From NCBI GenBank assembly GCA_009869945.1, contig WIXG01000178.1, forward strand, positions 1-64,000: a DNA stretch of 64,000 nucleotides, in the 5' to 3' direction. A program made the position numbers and the translations under genes. The stretch is from Mesaphorura yosii. Lineage: Eukaryota > Arthropoda > Collembola > Poduromorpha > Tullbergiidae. Position 1 is the first letter of the stretch, and each line of letters opens with the position of its first letter. A model generated the notes under the pieces. The model had not been told where the DNA came from. It searched no databases and worked only from the letters and a program-made list of their open reading frames with translations. Below are positions 13,601-26,018 of this stretch, in pieces.

Positions 13601-16600
13601 CCTCGTCATATTCGGCGAGACAGATAAATACTGCCTTCTGATCGAATGCTCAGATTACGACCGAGACGGAAATTTCGTATGGAGAAATAGAAAAACAGCC
13701 AGCAGGTAGCAAAATTCGCCATTCAGTTTTCATTCCTACTGTATAAAGAAGCTTGATCAGAAGGGATGGAATTGCGTGGGCTTAAACAAAACGCGAGTTG
13801 AACCTCCAAACCAGCCAGCCACGAAACAACTTTTGCTTTCCTAATTCTAATTTGCTAAAACGAGCAAACGAACATTGACAGCCAGAGTAAGAAATGCTGC
13901 ACTGCACGCGCCGGTGAAAAATGGACAATAAAAACACTTCACAGGTGTACAATTCGTTGTGACAAAATACAATAAACGAAGATTAAGAGTACGTCTGAAG
14001 TCGCTCGTCAACATACGTTCTACATTCAGCACTTTGTATTTTGCATCTGACAATTACTCAAATACAATTCGACATTTTGTCATTTGCATGTTGCTCGTCT
14101 TCCTCAAATCTGTTGCTTGTTACATTTTTAGTTCGTTTCGCCACACAAGGGCAGAATTAATTGTTCGGCAGCAATTCCACCTTCTCGTGTAATGGAAAAT
14201 AAAATCTTCTGAAGAATATGACCACAAAGACTAGCATTAAGCAGGCGAATTAAATGAATGGATTCAAATCCTTTTTGTGTGATTGAAAAAACTGGATTAT
14301 TTTTTGTGTAGCGAGACTTAAGTGGCACTTCATTCAATTCACCAATTCACCTGCCAGCCGCATCACCAAGACGGAAGAAATTCCTTCGCTGGCCACGCCA
14401 GACAAATTAAAAACTCGGCATAATAACATGTTTGGGAGTACAATTGAGTTAGAGACGGGAATTGAAACAACAATGCAATTTTTTGCATTTTGCACCGAAG
14501 CCGCGCCGCGCATTTCGCATAGTGATGAGCCGAAGTCCACAATAGACGTATTTTCCTACCTGCACTCCACGCACTCGTCCAATTACCCACACAAGAGTCG
14601 TCGTAGTCAGAGGGAGGCCATGGGCAGACTTTGTTGTGTTTATATTTGGCGTTTTTTGTACCCCTGTGTTTGTGTTTTTCTTGTTGCAAGTTCATCGATT
14701 CAAAGAAAGAAGTGAGTCTTCGACTTGCTGCAGAGCAAACATGGATAATTAGTTGGTTGGACGCCCACGAGTGCGAGTCTGAGTGTGGTGGTGGCAAACT
14801 TTAAGCTGAACAGAGTTGGAATCGTAGGGACGACACGGCTGATAGAGATAAAGGCTGAGTCGTCCTATATAATTAACTTGTCTCGTAACATGACTCCATA
14901 TTTTGCAGAGCTTCCTGGAGGCTAATTTAATGGGCTGCTCTGTGCAAAGTGCAAAGTCAATACCAAAGTCAAAGTCAGGTCGAACTCGGTCGACCCGACC
15001 CGAAATCACGTATCGGATTTCACACGTGAAAACGCACTGTTGAGAAATACCGTGTAAGTGTATAAACACCAGCGCGGTGCAAGGCTTAAGCCACGCTCTG
15101 TCAATGGATTACGGTCAGTCAAGTCAACTTCCATCGTTTGCACGTTTTATTGCCTCTTTTCGCCCGAATAAGGAACGGAGATAAAAAGATGAGCTTAATG
15201 AGATAATTTGCTTCCTTTTCTGTTTGGCAAAAAATGTATTGCCATTGCCGAGCACTTTGCACGGCTGACTTGACTTCCCGCACGCACAGCGAGCCCGTTT
15301 TTTCCGACTGTCTTTTGCTCTTTGCGTTTGCGTACCGCGTACGACCGAACTTGGCAGGGCACCGGCACCGCTCGACTCGGCATTTGATTCAGTCGGGATT
15401 TCACAAAGCAAAGTGCAAATGTACAGTACACGAGCTCCAGCTCCTGCACAGAGTTCGTGCTTCTGCTATCGTAACGGAGTTTGCTTCACAAAAGCGGAGT
15501 TGATTGACTCGATTGTCATTGGACTTGCGAAATTCTTACCTGGGCTGCCTAATTTCGGGTCATTCAGTCCTTGACGAAATGTTTCGTCTTGCTTGAACTT
15601 GAATTTATATTCGCAGTCGTGCTAAACGTCAGGCACGCAGCGAATGTCAGAATCACGCCATGTCGCTCCAATGCCGAGTGATCATGCCCTGTCTTTTTCC
15701 AATCACAGCACAGCAGAGATGTGCAGCAAATGCTGGTTAAATACACGCGGAAAGAAATTCATCATGCCCATCCTTCAGATGTCAATGCATGTATTTAGCA
15801 AGGTGAGTGTGGAGACGACAGAAAAGCAGAAAACGCACATGCAAAGTGGTTGCGGTTGACATAATTTCATGACGTGCAAGGAAAGAGCGCAAGCGATAAA
15901 GTGATCTAATGCTTCATTCATCTTCATCTCGGTCGCAGAGGGTTTTCAGAATGCGATGGATTCCGTTTCTTGAAAGATAAAGTGTCGCGGCGGTGCTGTG
16001 CGGCTGCTCTCAAGTGAGTTTCGTTGCTGTTCCTGCCTGATTTTATTCTTTATTTCATCGTTGTCATCGTGAGTCAGAATGAATAAGATTATGCATCGCA
16101 GCAGCAGTCTCTTCTCCTAATCGCATCTCACACTCTTCTGTTCTCTGTTTACACAAGAAAACTTTTGGTACGTGCGCGTGTCATAAATTGTTTTCGAACC
16201 GTCGAATTCTTCACGTAATCTGCGTACACGGTGCGAGGTAAGGCAAAATTGCTGTGATTATCATTGCAAATTGCGAAATGTACAAAATAAATAAGTCGAC
16301 TTGCTGTGGCTCGGGATAAGATTCTCGTTGTTTGGCTTGTGACTGCGAGCAACAAAGTAGAGATTAGTTTGGCCGGAGAGCAAGACAACAATTTACTAGC
16401 CTGTGGTTAAATTTCATGCATTTCAGCCCAAGTCACTGTCATGATAAAAATGATTGACGAGGATACAAATCAAACGGAGTAGAATAATTACAAGGGCAAC
16501 CGTTTGTTTACAGTCTTAAATATATTAAATATTATATTCTCAGCTGCAGACGCAGATGCAATGCAGCCACGCGATTAATCTGCAGTTGCAGATATCCTGT

Positions 16601-19600
16601 GTTTCTTGTTTCGTGTTTCATGCTTTGTGCTATGTACGCATACGCACTTGGCTGCCCGCGGTAAATGCAGTGCACGCAGTCGTGAACACATGTTCGTACG
16701 TTTGAAGATGCAATGCCAATTTGCCAGTTTGCCAATCCAGGAAATTCTTGCGTCAAGATTTGTATTCGCAATTTGCATTTACACGAAATCAAAAATTGAT
16801 GGGATAAACTTCCGAGTCGAGTCAAGTTTGTCGTTGTCTTTCGAAGTTGGCCTGCCCATATTCGTGAACTCGGCACATTAATCCTACTGAATCGCAAGTC
16901 GCTAATCACAGGGTCTCACAAAGGCTAAATTTAATGACTTGTCATTTGCCTTAGTCGCGCTCGCGCTGAGCGAGTGCAGTAGCAATTGTCATTCATGATG
17001 ACAGACTCGCAATGTGAGTGAATGGCCTTCATCCGGTTGAGACACAGGACAGATTTGGAGATCAGTGATTAATTGCGGCAAGCAGAAGCGTGATGAACGC
17101 GCACATGTTGTATGGATAATTGTTGCGATATGCGTTTCAGGCAAGTAAGGGTGAGTGCGAGATGCTTCTGCGATGCGAGAAGTGGGTGACAGAATTGACA
17201 AGATTTCTAATTGCAGAGCTTCCCTTTCACTCATTCGCGCGGCTCGAGTGCTTGAACTTGATGCACTTAATAATTCATTAGTTACTTGCGCATTGCGCTA
17301 TGCAGATGGGTACGCTATAAATGTGTAAATAGCTTGCAATTTGAGCGTACTTTCTAGAACAATTTCCATTGAGTGTCATCTCACTCAGAGCGCTGAGGGT
17401 GACGAATCAATGACAAGACAAGCAGCTGATAAGATGCATACACGAGATTGATGCAACGCAACAGCAACGATGAATGAAAGTAGTCAGCGCAAAACGAGAG
17501 AGACTCCGTGAATTATAAATGTGTGTGGCAAATTAATGTTGTGTCTTCTCTGTTTGCTCACCCCATAGTTAATCCAATTAATTAAGAATGGTGTGAGTTG
17601 ATTTCATATGCTTAGGGGTATGCCATTCACCTTCTCCTGCCTAAATTATGGATTATGACTCGATTGTATTGCGCCATGCATGGCCATGTTCTCTGTATAA
17701 GCACTGTATGTGTGTACGCGCTACGCTTGTGCAGGTGAAGGAATAGCCAACCAAATTTATTAATGAATTACCGTACGGCTTATGTGCCATAATGAAACTG
17801 TGTCAAAGTATATATAATTACAATTAATTTAGCATAATTGCGAGCGCCTGCTTGTGTGTAGTGTGTGCATACTTTCCGTGGCATGAATTTGTTGAACAAA
17901 TTGCATTAACTTTGTATTTGTGTATGATCGTGCAGTATAAAAATGCACCACACCGTGCCGTGCTGTGCTTTTAGAAGCTTCAGCGGAATTACCTGCGCCT
18001 CCAATCGCCTGCAGTGCTGATCGGGCACAAAGGATGCGAATTGACGCGGTTGACGTTTTTGCTATCAAATTTGATGAACCGAATCGTGCCACGCTATTGT
18101 TCGAGTGAAGCATCTCTTCAGCATCGCATCGGAAGAGTAAGGAAATTCTAATTATAACTCAGGACGCGTTTAATGGGTTCAAACACGGTGCGGTGCTCAC
18201 TCTATTGCAAAATTCTGATTACAACCTAGTTTTATGTATGGAACGCATCCGGTCGTATGTCGCGTGTTTTCATTACCGAATTGTCAGCCTACCCCAAATC
18301 CCCAATGTTGATTTTAATCGATAAGTAATTTTGTTATACAACAATTAATTTTTTGCACAAATTTTGGCCACTATTATTGCGTAGGACGAAATTTTGCGTT
18401 TCAAGTTTTGGTCCTTCACGTTGCGAACGAAAGCACGACAGCGACAATGATCACTTTGAAATTACGATTTGATAATAGCCGTGGTTGGCCGTTTCTGTTG
18501 ATACGTATTTAAGCTTTCAGATTGAGTTAATTGGAGCGAGCACGTGATAAACGACCAAAGCTGTACCGCTTCAAGGTAGTGAGTCTGTGCCGCTAATCAT
18601 TGGGATTGTACAGAGACAGAAGTAATACTGAAATGATTGATGTGAATTTCGCACAATTGATTCTAATTTTACAATGCGCGTGCTGCAACAATTGCCCGAA
18701 TGAACATTGCAAGCCAGGCAGGATGGTAATTTTGTATTTTAACTGCGTATTTCACTGCTCCTTCGCGAATTACATAATCCAAAGTTCAGTGCACTTGTGA
18801 CTTCGGCGTACAGTTGCAGATTAAATCTGATATCAATGAATTATCTACGATTTCTGTATTAATTTTCTTCGTAGTTTCAATTAATTGGCTCTGTAACACG
18901 AAACGCAGGGCACGGGTAACCGCGTAACACGAATTCTTGAGGATACAGCTGTAACTGTAAGACGCCAGTGAGAGGGCTATCCAATGTCATTCCGACGACA
19001 TTTCAATCAGTGTAGGTTGTTATTGTACAAATATGATATCTCCCACTTGATCTCCACTTACAAAGATATTTATGCAAATAAGGTAAGATGAGATTCCTGA
19101 TTAACGGGCTGAGCTCTCGCTTTTTCCTTCTCTTGCGAGTGTACAGTGACTGGTTTTCAGTGAATACGTAATTGCATGATTGCATGAAGCGTCTCGGGTA
19201 ATATGATCTCAGTAACTCTTGCCTGCCTCTCGTGATTTGTACCTCAATTACACCCTGTTGCTGTTTACTTTGCAGTCACCTGTTGTGTACCTGAAATCCC
19301 AGCGGACTCGGTAAAAATCTAGCACTGGCCCGGAATTTGCACTAAGGGTTCAGTGCAAATATTTGCTAAGTCGAGGAATCGACCGAGTATTATTTGGGAC
19401 CGCTTTTATTTCTCAGCTTTATTATCTTCGTGTTTACTCGGTTTAATTTGTTTTGGGCTTCCGTCGAGCGTCGAGTATGTCATTGCAAACTTTGCGATTT
19501 AGAAATTGGATTCGTTTCTGCTGACTCGGTTCCAGTGTTTTCTTGTTTTGTGAGAGACACATTTTTATTTGCTGCAGTTCGAAATTGAATTCCCATGAAA

Positions 19601-20414
19601 CCTGTGTGCATAGTTTGTAGATGAAAGTGGGTTGCAAAAAGTGCAAGTTGGCAAATTTTACGATAGGAAGTACGCATTTAGTATTTAGCACATAAGCGTC
19701 TTCCTCATTGTTTCTCACATGTGTACCTGCCTCAAGCTTTGAAACCATTTAATGACACGTAATTTTGGAAACTTTGAAACTTGCAAATCATATGTTCTAA
19801 AGATTTTAATTCTCTTTTGTGTACTTAAAAATTTGAACTTTGTGTAGCCCAAATAAATTATGTACAAATTTTTAGCACTTTTTCGAAAGAAAGTTGCATT
19901 ACCTTCGTAATTACTTCATAGTCTGTAATTACATTGCAAAGACCCAAACTTATCGTGTATTGGTCCTCAAAAATGAGTACGCAAAGGCTGTGGCTTAATT
20001 TGACATGATTGAACGGTGCTTGACGCTTATATCAATAAGGAAGGTCAACCTTTCGGTACGGAGTTGCAGGGCGCATGACCTCTCGGCTCGTTGCCCCTTG
20101 CAGTTCAAATTATAATGTTTATGAATTAAGCAGATGAAATATGCACAAGAATTTACCCTGCAGCAGAACTGTGAAATATGATTTGAAATGAGAATAATCA
20201 TTACAAAGTAATGAGAACGAAAGCGCATGCTACGTGACTGAAAATTGCCACATTTTGTACTTGGTCGCTCACATAGAGGATAGATGTAGCGGAGTAAGTT
20301 TTGCAAAAACATCGGTAATTGTTCTAAGCTGTAGGGGTAGGGAGAAGGGGTTGAAGCTCTATATTTCTCCGATCATAATCCATACAAAAGATTTCAACTC
20401 AACCTTCACTTTAA
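1651..20414. other. long gene-poor region
   Basis: About 19 kb without any gene I can support. The open frames are short, mutually overlapping on both strands and resemble no family I recognise. The DNA is AT-rich with many TAAT-type and TGCATTGCAT-like words. I see no tRNA, no array of repeats and no transposon ends. It may be intergenic, or may hold regulatory DNA or untranslated 5' exons of the Shank gene downstream; the sequence does not decide. Confidence 0.5.
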
Positions 20415-20828
20415 ACAAAGGTCTGGGCCTGTATGAGCTGGAAAGGATTTTGGGACTATCAAATCATCAATGGAATAATGAACGCGCAGTACAACCGAGA
20501 CATTTTGGAAAGAAATCTCCTTGGGTCAAAGCAGAAACTTCGCCTGGGAAATACTTTTATTTTCCAGGAGGACGGTGAACCTAAGCATATATCCAAATTC
20601 ATGAAAAAGTGGTTCGTGAATAAGAAGATTCAAGTGCTGGAGTGGCCACACAAATCGCCTGACATGAACGTCATCGAACATTTGTGGTCAAGTATTAAGC
20701 TTCGAATTGAGGCCAGGAAACCCAGTTCATTGCGAAGCCTCGAGGGTGCAACCAAAGCTGAGTGGGATACCCTGGACCAATCTTTTGTTCATAAACTAGT
20801 TGAGTGCCTAGACGAGTCACAGCATTAA
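20415..20828 (+). pseudogene. Tc1/mariner transposase fragment (C-terminal part)
   Basis: The frame encodes the C-terminal third or so of a Tc1-like DDE transposase. It begins with a VWACMSWKG segment (the usual VWGCMSWKG region), then FQEDGEPKHISKF carrying the second catalytic Asp, LEWPHKSPDMNVIEHLW carrying the terminal Glu of the triad, and a tail in the usual place (ARKPSSLRSLEG, ending ECLDESQH). A TAA at 20412-20414 lies directly upstream in frame. The N-terminal helix-turn-helix domains and first Asp are not seen upstream, so this is a 5'-truncated or decayed copy. I did not find inverted repeats. It would be inactive. Confidence 0.85.
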
Positions 20829-23800
20829 TTGCAGCTAAGGGTGGATACACAAAATATTAAATGGGCCATATTGTTTTCTCTGTTAAAGAAATTAGTGTTT
20901 AAGCAAAATAATTTTGAAAGGTATAATCCATTTTTTGACTTAACATTTACACTTTCATCGTTATTATAATCGTTACCATTCTTATGCATTGAAACCAAGC
21001 TCATTTGACGAGGTACGTAAGGCTTTACTATTGCATAAAGTTAAACATAATTCGGTTAATTACCGAATTATTGCGACATGTTTAGAAAATTAGGAAGGGT
21101 ATAAAGATTTTTTTATATACTGTACCTTGTGAATTGTGAGACTACAGCGCACTTCAACAGGCTTATCCCTGATTCTTGTTCAAAACTTGTCATACCATTT
21201 AAAGGGATACACAGTCAGACACGCGGAGAATGGCGAATCCATAAGCACATAAGATGTGCTAATAAGAATGAATTACACTTCGAATCTTTCGGCCATGAAT
21301 TTTTAACTTATCAAAAAATACTTCGCGACTGCTTCGTTGAAAGTGAAAGAAACCTAGTCAAAATTTGCATTTAAATTATATGTTGTACTGTTGTAGTCGA
21401 CGACGCCGTAAATTCGTATTTCCCTTTTTAGCATCATCGGTAATATATATTTGAAGTTCCAATTTGCGTGCTGAATAAATTATGTGCTTGACGGGAAGTG
21501 TCTTCAATCGTACAGCACCGTACAGATTTTAGCTTCTGGAAAAATGGCAGTGGCAGTGACTCCTTTCGCAGGGAGTCTGCCTCTTGGGCGCTTAACGTCG
21601 CTGCTTAATCACAAAACCTTCCGTTTATGGGCATGTGGTAATTATGCAGACGATTATTTTATGGGCATCTGAGGCATTTAATGGACTTCAAAAGGCTCAC
21701 GTTGCCGCACAAGACTCGGACTGACTCATACTCATTTTGCAAAGTACACGCAGAATTTGGGACTGTGAACACATTTTCGGCTGTCACGTCTCATTTTATG
21801 GAACGGCAGATGTAACCCGACCCGACCCGGCCCGTCATGCCTGATTTGTTTGCCGTGCGCCATGTTTTACAAAAATATTTTGATAGTTTGCAATGGCTTC
21901 GGCCAGAAATAGTAGCACAATAAATCATTCCTGTGAACCGGACCAGCCGGGCAGTGTACGATTCCAGACTACAGTAATTGGATATGTTTCTAACTTTGCA
22001 TGTAGCATCTGATGGTGGTTTCAAAGTAAACCGACTCTGTAACATATTATGCCAAACTTTTAATGGAGGTCTTGGTTTGGATTGGGCGTATCTGCAAATG
22101 AAGTCGGACTTGAAATATATGCCATTGCGTGGCATACACGCATATACACACGATGCCGTACATTATCGATCTCGGTTAAATGGTACCGCATACTTGTGGT
22201 ACAATTCTTGTGAATTGGATCTGAACAAGGTCTGATTCCCATAAATAACATCGTCATCCAGCACACTGGATCATGGAAAATAGAGAAGAGCAAAACCAAA
22301 GTTATCTTGTCGAATTTAATTCCATGATAGAAAAGTTTCCGCCATGCGGCCAGCACTCGTGGTTCTCGGGTTCAAATTCTTAACCCCACGCCACAGCAAT
22401 TAAGCATGAACTCGAACCCGCCAAACGATTCTGTCAAATTAAGCTCAAGTCGAGTGGTGGCGAATAGTTGGTGAAGTTGAGCGAATTGAATCGACAAGTT
22501 CCGAAGTTTTCTTCAGCAGCCCAACTATACTCCAAATTATGTTTGAGCTCCCCATCGCCATCATTTTCCGTGACGGCGTGATGGAGGTTGTGGTCAAAAG
22601 ATTAATGCTGTCATGTCAGTTGTGTTGTGATACTTTCCCAGTGAAGTTAATATGATTTGTCAATACTTCATTTGGCTTCGCGCTGAAAACAAGAACAACC
22701 TCTGGTGAACATGTTCGTACATTGCATTGCACAGGGCAGGCGAGTCCAGACGTGTGTAGAGTGTCATGTTTTGTCATTATATATTTAGCAGGGTGCAACA
22801 CTTTCTCTCGAGACTCAACCACTTGTTATCGATTTTATTCAGCCTACGGCGCTGCTGCTGCTGGCTTTCACTCACCCGGCTTGCCAGTGAGCGCTCTTGT
22901 CATGAACTAACTACTTTTCTATTGAGTAATTGTGTGAAAAGCCGATAATACGCACGACGCACCGTTGATCGGCTGCTTCGGTGTGAGAAAATGGAGTATC
23001 TCTCCAAGCTGTGCGGCCGAGATGATGGTAAACTCTACAGACTACCGAGATCCCGCATCGGAGGTTTTCGCACTTCGTACACACAAAAGACCAAACAAGT
23101 CTCGGCTTATTAGATTTCGTCCAAGTGACAATACTCCTTTTAATTTTGTAAATTTAATTATACCCACCACGTTTCTAATTGCCTGGCGATTCTTCTGCAC
23201 GTCCCTTCTGATTGCAGTCGATCTCACGTCTTGGTTCTTTTGTGACTCAGCAAGACATCATCAACTTAATAACGCGACTTCTTTTCAAAGGTAGAGACGA
23301 AACAGTCTTTTCTTTTCACGTCCAGTGAATAGCGCTTAATTTTTTACTGTCTGTCGTTAAATTGTTACAACTTGTCTCCTGCAGCCAAGTTCAAGGCATT
23401 TAAAGATCAAATCATTTGATCCGGAACTGAACGCGGTTCTGGGCTATTAGTCCGGGCATCGTAAAAGATGTTATTTAGTCCCATATTTGGCTTTTAAATA
23501 GACTTGGTCGTGCTGGAATTTACGATTGATCACTGCAAGCCATTGACTCTGACTCTGGGTACTTTGTGCCTCGAAACTGGCATGGCTTGTAAACGAACTT
23601 TGGCGTTTGGCGCTTGAGAGAATAGCGTAAATGAATTGGATGTTGGAGTTATAGAGCCCAACACATAAAGCAGTAAATTGCCAAAAAAACGTGAATGCAA
23701 TTGTTCAAACCATAATTATAATTTTACAATGCATTAATAACGATGTTAGCATTGGATCAGCTGAATTTGGACATGGCTGTAAAATACTTTGGGTCGTGTC

Positions 23801-26018
23801 GTTACGTCGTAGTCGTGGAAAGAGACAACAGCGCCGCCAAATGAAGTCTCGGAGTTCGACAATGCCCACAACCAAACCCAAAGCCAAATGAAATGAATTA
23901 TGAAATCAGTGGTTAATAAAGGGGAATGTGTAACTGGTCAGTTTTCACATCACATCACTCGAATGACAAGTGGATTAACAATTACAGTCGTTAACGCCTC
24001 GCCTTGCCTCGCGATGATGCAACTCACGGTAACAAGTTGTTATTGTTGTGCGAGTAGGTTTGTCACTCTATTTGTTCATCCTGCTCGCTCTTTCGCTTCT
24101 AAATGCAACGAAAGCGTACGCAATTGTTAAAGCAATTCTATTTCTAATTCGCATTCGCAATTTGCAAAGTCATACCAACAGGCATGCTAGCATAGCACAG
24201 GGAACAAAGGAGCGAGATAAGAAGCCTAAATGGAAAGTGTATTTTGCAAGCGTATTATTATTTTTGTTACGGCTTTATGAAATAATCTTTGAATCTGAAC
24301 CGCTTTTTAATCGAATATCATCTCAAGTTTTGCTGCCTTCAAACTCAGACACACCTCAAGCCATAATTTCAATTAACATTTTTGCTTGAGGTATTTTGTT
24401 AAAAACAAATCAGGATTTCGTTTATAATTCGGCTGGAGTTTATAAAGAAAATATTTTTGGCTTGTGTTAACATTAACTGCTTACATTTTATAATTTCGAT
24501 TTCGACCGCGCACAATCCGAGTTGCGTATCCATTATTGCATTTACCTTTGAATTGCAAGGGTTGCTTTGAATTACGTATGTCAGTTTTGTCGATGTACCC
24601 TCTTCTGTGTGTCTTCTACTTTCAAGCCAGGAACAGAGAATTGGATTGAATGCGTAAATACACAAGCAGCAGATTCTGCGTGTGTGCGCCCCGTACTCGT
24701 TTGAAAACGAGTTACGTTCGAATGGCTGAACTGTATACATAATGCAAACATTGTTGTGCGTTTACGTGTGTCTAGTGCCGAGAGGAAGTTGAAAGATGAA
24801 AAAGCACAGTTTAAAAGAAGAAAGAGAGAATACTCGGCGTGGCTCAGGCTTTCTCCCAAACCCGGAATATTACCATACATAAGTGCATTACTGAATCTGA
24901 ACCGGGGAGAGCACAGGCACAGGAGAGCGCAGGCAGCCGCATTCTCTAGGTGGAGAAAAGTCCTCATGATCGATAAAATGCAAATTCGACATGCACGACT
25001 CCCGTTAGTTGAGTTTTTGCTCCTGTTTTCTTGAAATGACAATGGTAATAGAAATAATACATGACATCTGATAAAGAGATACGGCGCGGCGCGGAAGGCG
25101 CTTATCTTTGGCACTGCCTAGAATAATAAATCTGCCGGTCTCCGCCGCCACCCAGCGATGCGGGAAGGTGAAAGGCAGAAGGATAAAAATGAATTCAAAT
25201 CCTTTCAGCGAACCACAACACCGATTTGTTTTCACTTACGTATATTTTTCAAGCAAAGTAAAGAAACCACGACCAATCTCGGAAGGTGCTTTTGTTTTGT
25301 GCGTCAAATAAATATCCAAGGTTAAAGGAAGACGAATCCATTTCGTTGATGCTGGACGCAATTTAACTTTGTGAGCCTTCTCAGAGTTCTCATCCATTTT
25401 CCTTTCAAATCTTAACTGCAGCAAGCGGGTTCCATTTGTCCCAGCAGTAACTCCATACCTGTAACTCATGGCAACTTGGCAACGCGCATCACCCGAATCT
25501 TTGATGGTCTTCAGGACAGCATCAAAGAAAAAAATCTTCCTTTCACCCTTTGAGGAACTTACACGCGTAGACTGTAAAGAGCTTATGGATACATACACAA
25601 AGCATTCGTATCAAATCCTAATGTTATGCCATGCAGCATTTATGTCGGATTAAAAGATGTCGAATCCGAGTGAGACTTGGAAAAATTCCGAGGCGAGATC
25701 ACTGCACTATGAGCACGAGCACGGGGAATAATAACATAATCTTACATACCTCCACATATTAAAAGACGCAAAAATTCCTGCCTTTCTGTCTTCTTTCTTG
25801 CGGAACCGACGCACGTGTGCTTATACAAGTTTATTTTTTGCATTGCAGGTCCGCGCTGTGCTGCTGCGACTTGGTGTGGTGACCTCAGTTGGGGATGACC
25901 TGAGTTGGTTGTGGAGTCGAGCCAGGCGAGGAAAGATGAGATGAGATCATAGAGTGCATAGAGCAAGTGTGGAAGAAGAAAGTACAAAGAGAGAGAGAAA
26001 GCAGGCAGCAAGAAGAAA
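20829..26018. other. gene-poor region upstream of Shank
   Basis: No gene is supported. It contains a C-rich tract with G-quadruplex potential on the minus strand (separate entry) and a purine-rich stretch (about 25970-26018) immediately before the Shank start codon, which probably belongs to the Shank 5' UTR. Two longer minus-strand open frames (24581-25114 and 25236-25598) look like chance frames. Confidence 0.45.
21816..21833 (-). other. G-quadruplex motif
   Basis: On the plus strand four CCC runs are separated by two-base spacers (GA, GA, GG); the minus strand therefore has four GGG runs with 2-nt loops, a textbook intramolecular G-quadruplex pattern. It stands in AT-rich DNA with no recognised gene nearby. 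A function is not implied by the sequence alone. Confidence 0.6.

Noticed and set aside
22366-22380. GGGTTCAAATTC resembles a tRNA T-loop
   Set aside because: No A box or cloverleaf can be formed upstream and the last B-box bases do not match.
24581-25598. Minus-strand open frames of 177 and 120 codons
   Set aside because: Composition is atypical, no motif is recognisable and opposite-strand frames are equally open.
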